From: Zygnema cylindricum
Taxonomy: Eukaryota; Streptophyta; Zygnematophyceae; Zygnematales; Zygnemataceae
Direction of reading: 5' to 3'
DNA length: 64,000 nt
Assembly (NCBI GenBank): GCA_037447655.1
Contig: JBBHKE010000932.1
Coordinates: 157,479 to 221,478, forward strand
Shown in pieces: positions 62,484-64,000 of this stretch. Every line of letters begins with the position of its first letter. Positions within the stretch are counted from its first letter, which is position 1. Below the pieces are notes generated by a model, which saw nothing but the letters and a program-made list of their open reading frames with translations, was not told the DNA's origin and made no database searches. Made by a program: the position numbers and the translations under genes.

Positions 62484-63890
62484 ATGGCGTCTTGCTGCTT
62501 CGTCTCTCCAAGTCCACATCTTTACGACCAAGGACAGGTCGTTTTGGAAGGACGCAGGTCAGACATTGCCTGTCAAGCCTGGCCTCCCACATAAATGAAA
62601 GATTTTTATGATTTTTGTAGTATAAATGTTTGTGCATTTGTTAAGAAGGAAAGAGTGAAGAGAAAGAAGTGTTGCAAGTTGGATCGGATTTTATTTACAC
62701 TATTGTGTTTGGCTTATCAGTTTGGCTTACGGAGTGTTAGGATTATTTGTATTTGGTAAGTTTTCTTTTATTGAGAATTTCCAGCATTTCAGTTTGTAAG
62801 GTGTTATTTTTTAAGTGTTTCTTTCAATCAGGAATTGTCCTTCTTCCTCTTCCTTTTTTCTTTGTTTTTTTCCTCCGAGAGTCAAACCTTTCAGCTGATC
62901 AAATTCCAGTTTGAAAGACTGTTAAATGTCCGGTTTTGTATAACTCTTAACGTTAGTTTGTACGTTTTTTTGGTGGTGAGTCTGTTTGGTTTTTTGATGG
63001 ATGCGACAAGTCTGGAATGTTGAAGATTGATAAGAACCTATCATATTTAAATCTTCTTTGCACCTCATCCATTAAAGCTTTACTACTCATAGTTATTGCT
63101 TCATGGAGTAGCATGCTAATTTCTTGCATGCGAATTCCTGTGGCCTAGTTTTAATCTGAGCCATGACGACCATTAAGGATTTGAGAGTAAAAAATTAGAA
63201 GCTAAACTCGCCTGGTTTTGTCCTTTTCAGGCACTGCAGCAAATCTCAAGCGCCTTTCCCTCTGGACTTCAGATCGTTTCGAGGAAGCCTTGGTTTGGCT
63301 CAGAGAACTTATTGTCTACATGCTCGACCAACGAGCAAACTTAAAAATCAAAAAAACATAACTATGGCAGCCAGGTGAGGTTTGTGGATATCTCTGTAGT
63401 ATAATGTAGTATAATTATGTAGTATAATGTTGGCAGATCTTAGTTTAGCATAGGGAAATATGTTTTATCCTGGTAAATGTGTTAAGTTCTTCCAAATTGC
63501 AATTTTTTTGTGTGATGAATCTTTCTTGCTTTTATTTTCTCTCCTGGGTTAGATGCGTGTTTTCCTAAAAAATGTTTTTTTATTTCTGTATTGCAGCACA
63601 GAAACTCCAATGCCGAATCTTTTCGATGGCACTACAAGGTGCGCTCGTGAATTGTCCACTTTCTTCATCATCATTTTCAATTAAACTGTTGCCCGTATTG
63701 TATGCATCATCACCGCAGTGTTTGAGCCTGAATTGCTGTGGAGGCTAAATAGGTTCAGCCTTTGTTTTTTTTTTTTTACATCTGGAAACGCTAGTGTAAG
63801 TTATGTCATATGGCTGGTTGGGCTCGCAGGCTTTATTTGAGTCCCCTTTGCCCATATGCGCAACGAGTTGCAATTGCGACCAATTACAAG
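62484..63890 (+). CDS. Lambda-class glutathione S-transferase with plastid-type leader, 3' partial
   Basis: Exons seen: 62484-62557, 63231-63374, 63597-63638 and 63830-63890. Phase is kept, and 107 codons are visible before the window ends inside the next intron. The start ATG (context CAGCCATGGCG) opens a leader of about 68 residues rich in Ser, Arg and Lys with few acids (FRSFRGSLGLAQRTYC), typical of a chloroplast transit peptide. The enzyme part begins near MAAS (in-frame ATG at 63364) and TETPMPNLFDGTTRLY. Then comes SPLCPYAQRVAIATNYK, the thioredoxin-fold strand-helix with the Cys-Pro-Tyr-Ala-Gln active site of lambda GSTs, which use Cys and act as thiol transferases/reductases. The C-terminal helical domain lies beyond the window. 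An alternative ATG at 62447 does not keep phase with exon 2. Confidence 0.88.
63364..63366 (+). other. Possible second, internal start codon for a cytosolic GST form
   Basis: This ATG (context ATAACTATGGCAGCC) lies at the end of exon 2, directly before the catalytic domain and in frame with the upstream leader. Starting here would remove the predicted transit peptide. Whether it is used is inference. Confidence 0.35.
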
Positions 63891-64000
63891 GTATGGCTGG
63901 AATATGTCTGTCGTACACTGATGCTAAAACTTATCCAATTTTTTGAAATTTTTAACTCTAAAGCTTTATTTCAGATATGTGTATGTTTTTCACCTGAATC

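Overview
This window is plant nuclear DNA. It carries intron-rich genes with GT-AG introns, plant-type gene families (a FUSC-family membrane protein, TAF5, a PLAC8 protein and a lambda-class glutathione transferase with a plastid-type leader) and plant-style transposons (Harbinger, Copia, foldback elements). The species cannot be named from sequence alone. Long introns full of small elements and the AT-rich repeat belt would fit a seedless land plant, but that is inference. All gene models were spliced by hand, checking reading phase at every junction; no alignments were run.

Layout. (1) 1-2462: 5' flank with a 179-bp tandem duplication. (2) 2463-20856 (+): a 27-exon gene of about 1,007 aa for a FUSC/aromatic-acid-exporter-like membrane protein, with several foldback elements in its introns. 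(3) 20857-22475: no gene recognised. (4) 22476-37500: a nested repeat belt. Two tandem copies of an AT-rich foldback element are present; the second is split by a 638-bp Harbinger deletion derivative and an 8.65-kb Harbinger element lying head to tail, with the trinucleotide ATT at all three junctions. The large element holds decayed Myb-like and DDE-transposase genes plus several tandem arrays. (5) 37505-39790 (-): a gag-only Copia relic with a recognisable primer-binding site. (6) 39980-44580: blocks dense in GTACG and CCCTAAA-like words with shared ends, plus inverted repeats. (7) 44694-59087 (+): a complete 19-exon TAF5 gene (719 aa). (8) 60289-61589 (-): a two-exon PLAC8 gene (213 aa), convergent with TAF5. 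(9) 62484 to the window end (+): a lambda-class GST, 3' truncated by the window, divergent from the PLAC8 gene.

The host genes show no common pathway. TAF5 is a TFIID scaffold subunit. The FUSC, PLAC8 and GST genes are transport-, membrane- or stress-related families. The most unusual parts are the Harbinger nest, the GTACG/telobox-like blocks ending about 110 bp before the TAF5 start codon, and small inverted-repeat elements sitting within 10 bp of two TAF5 splice donors.
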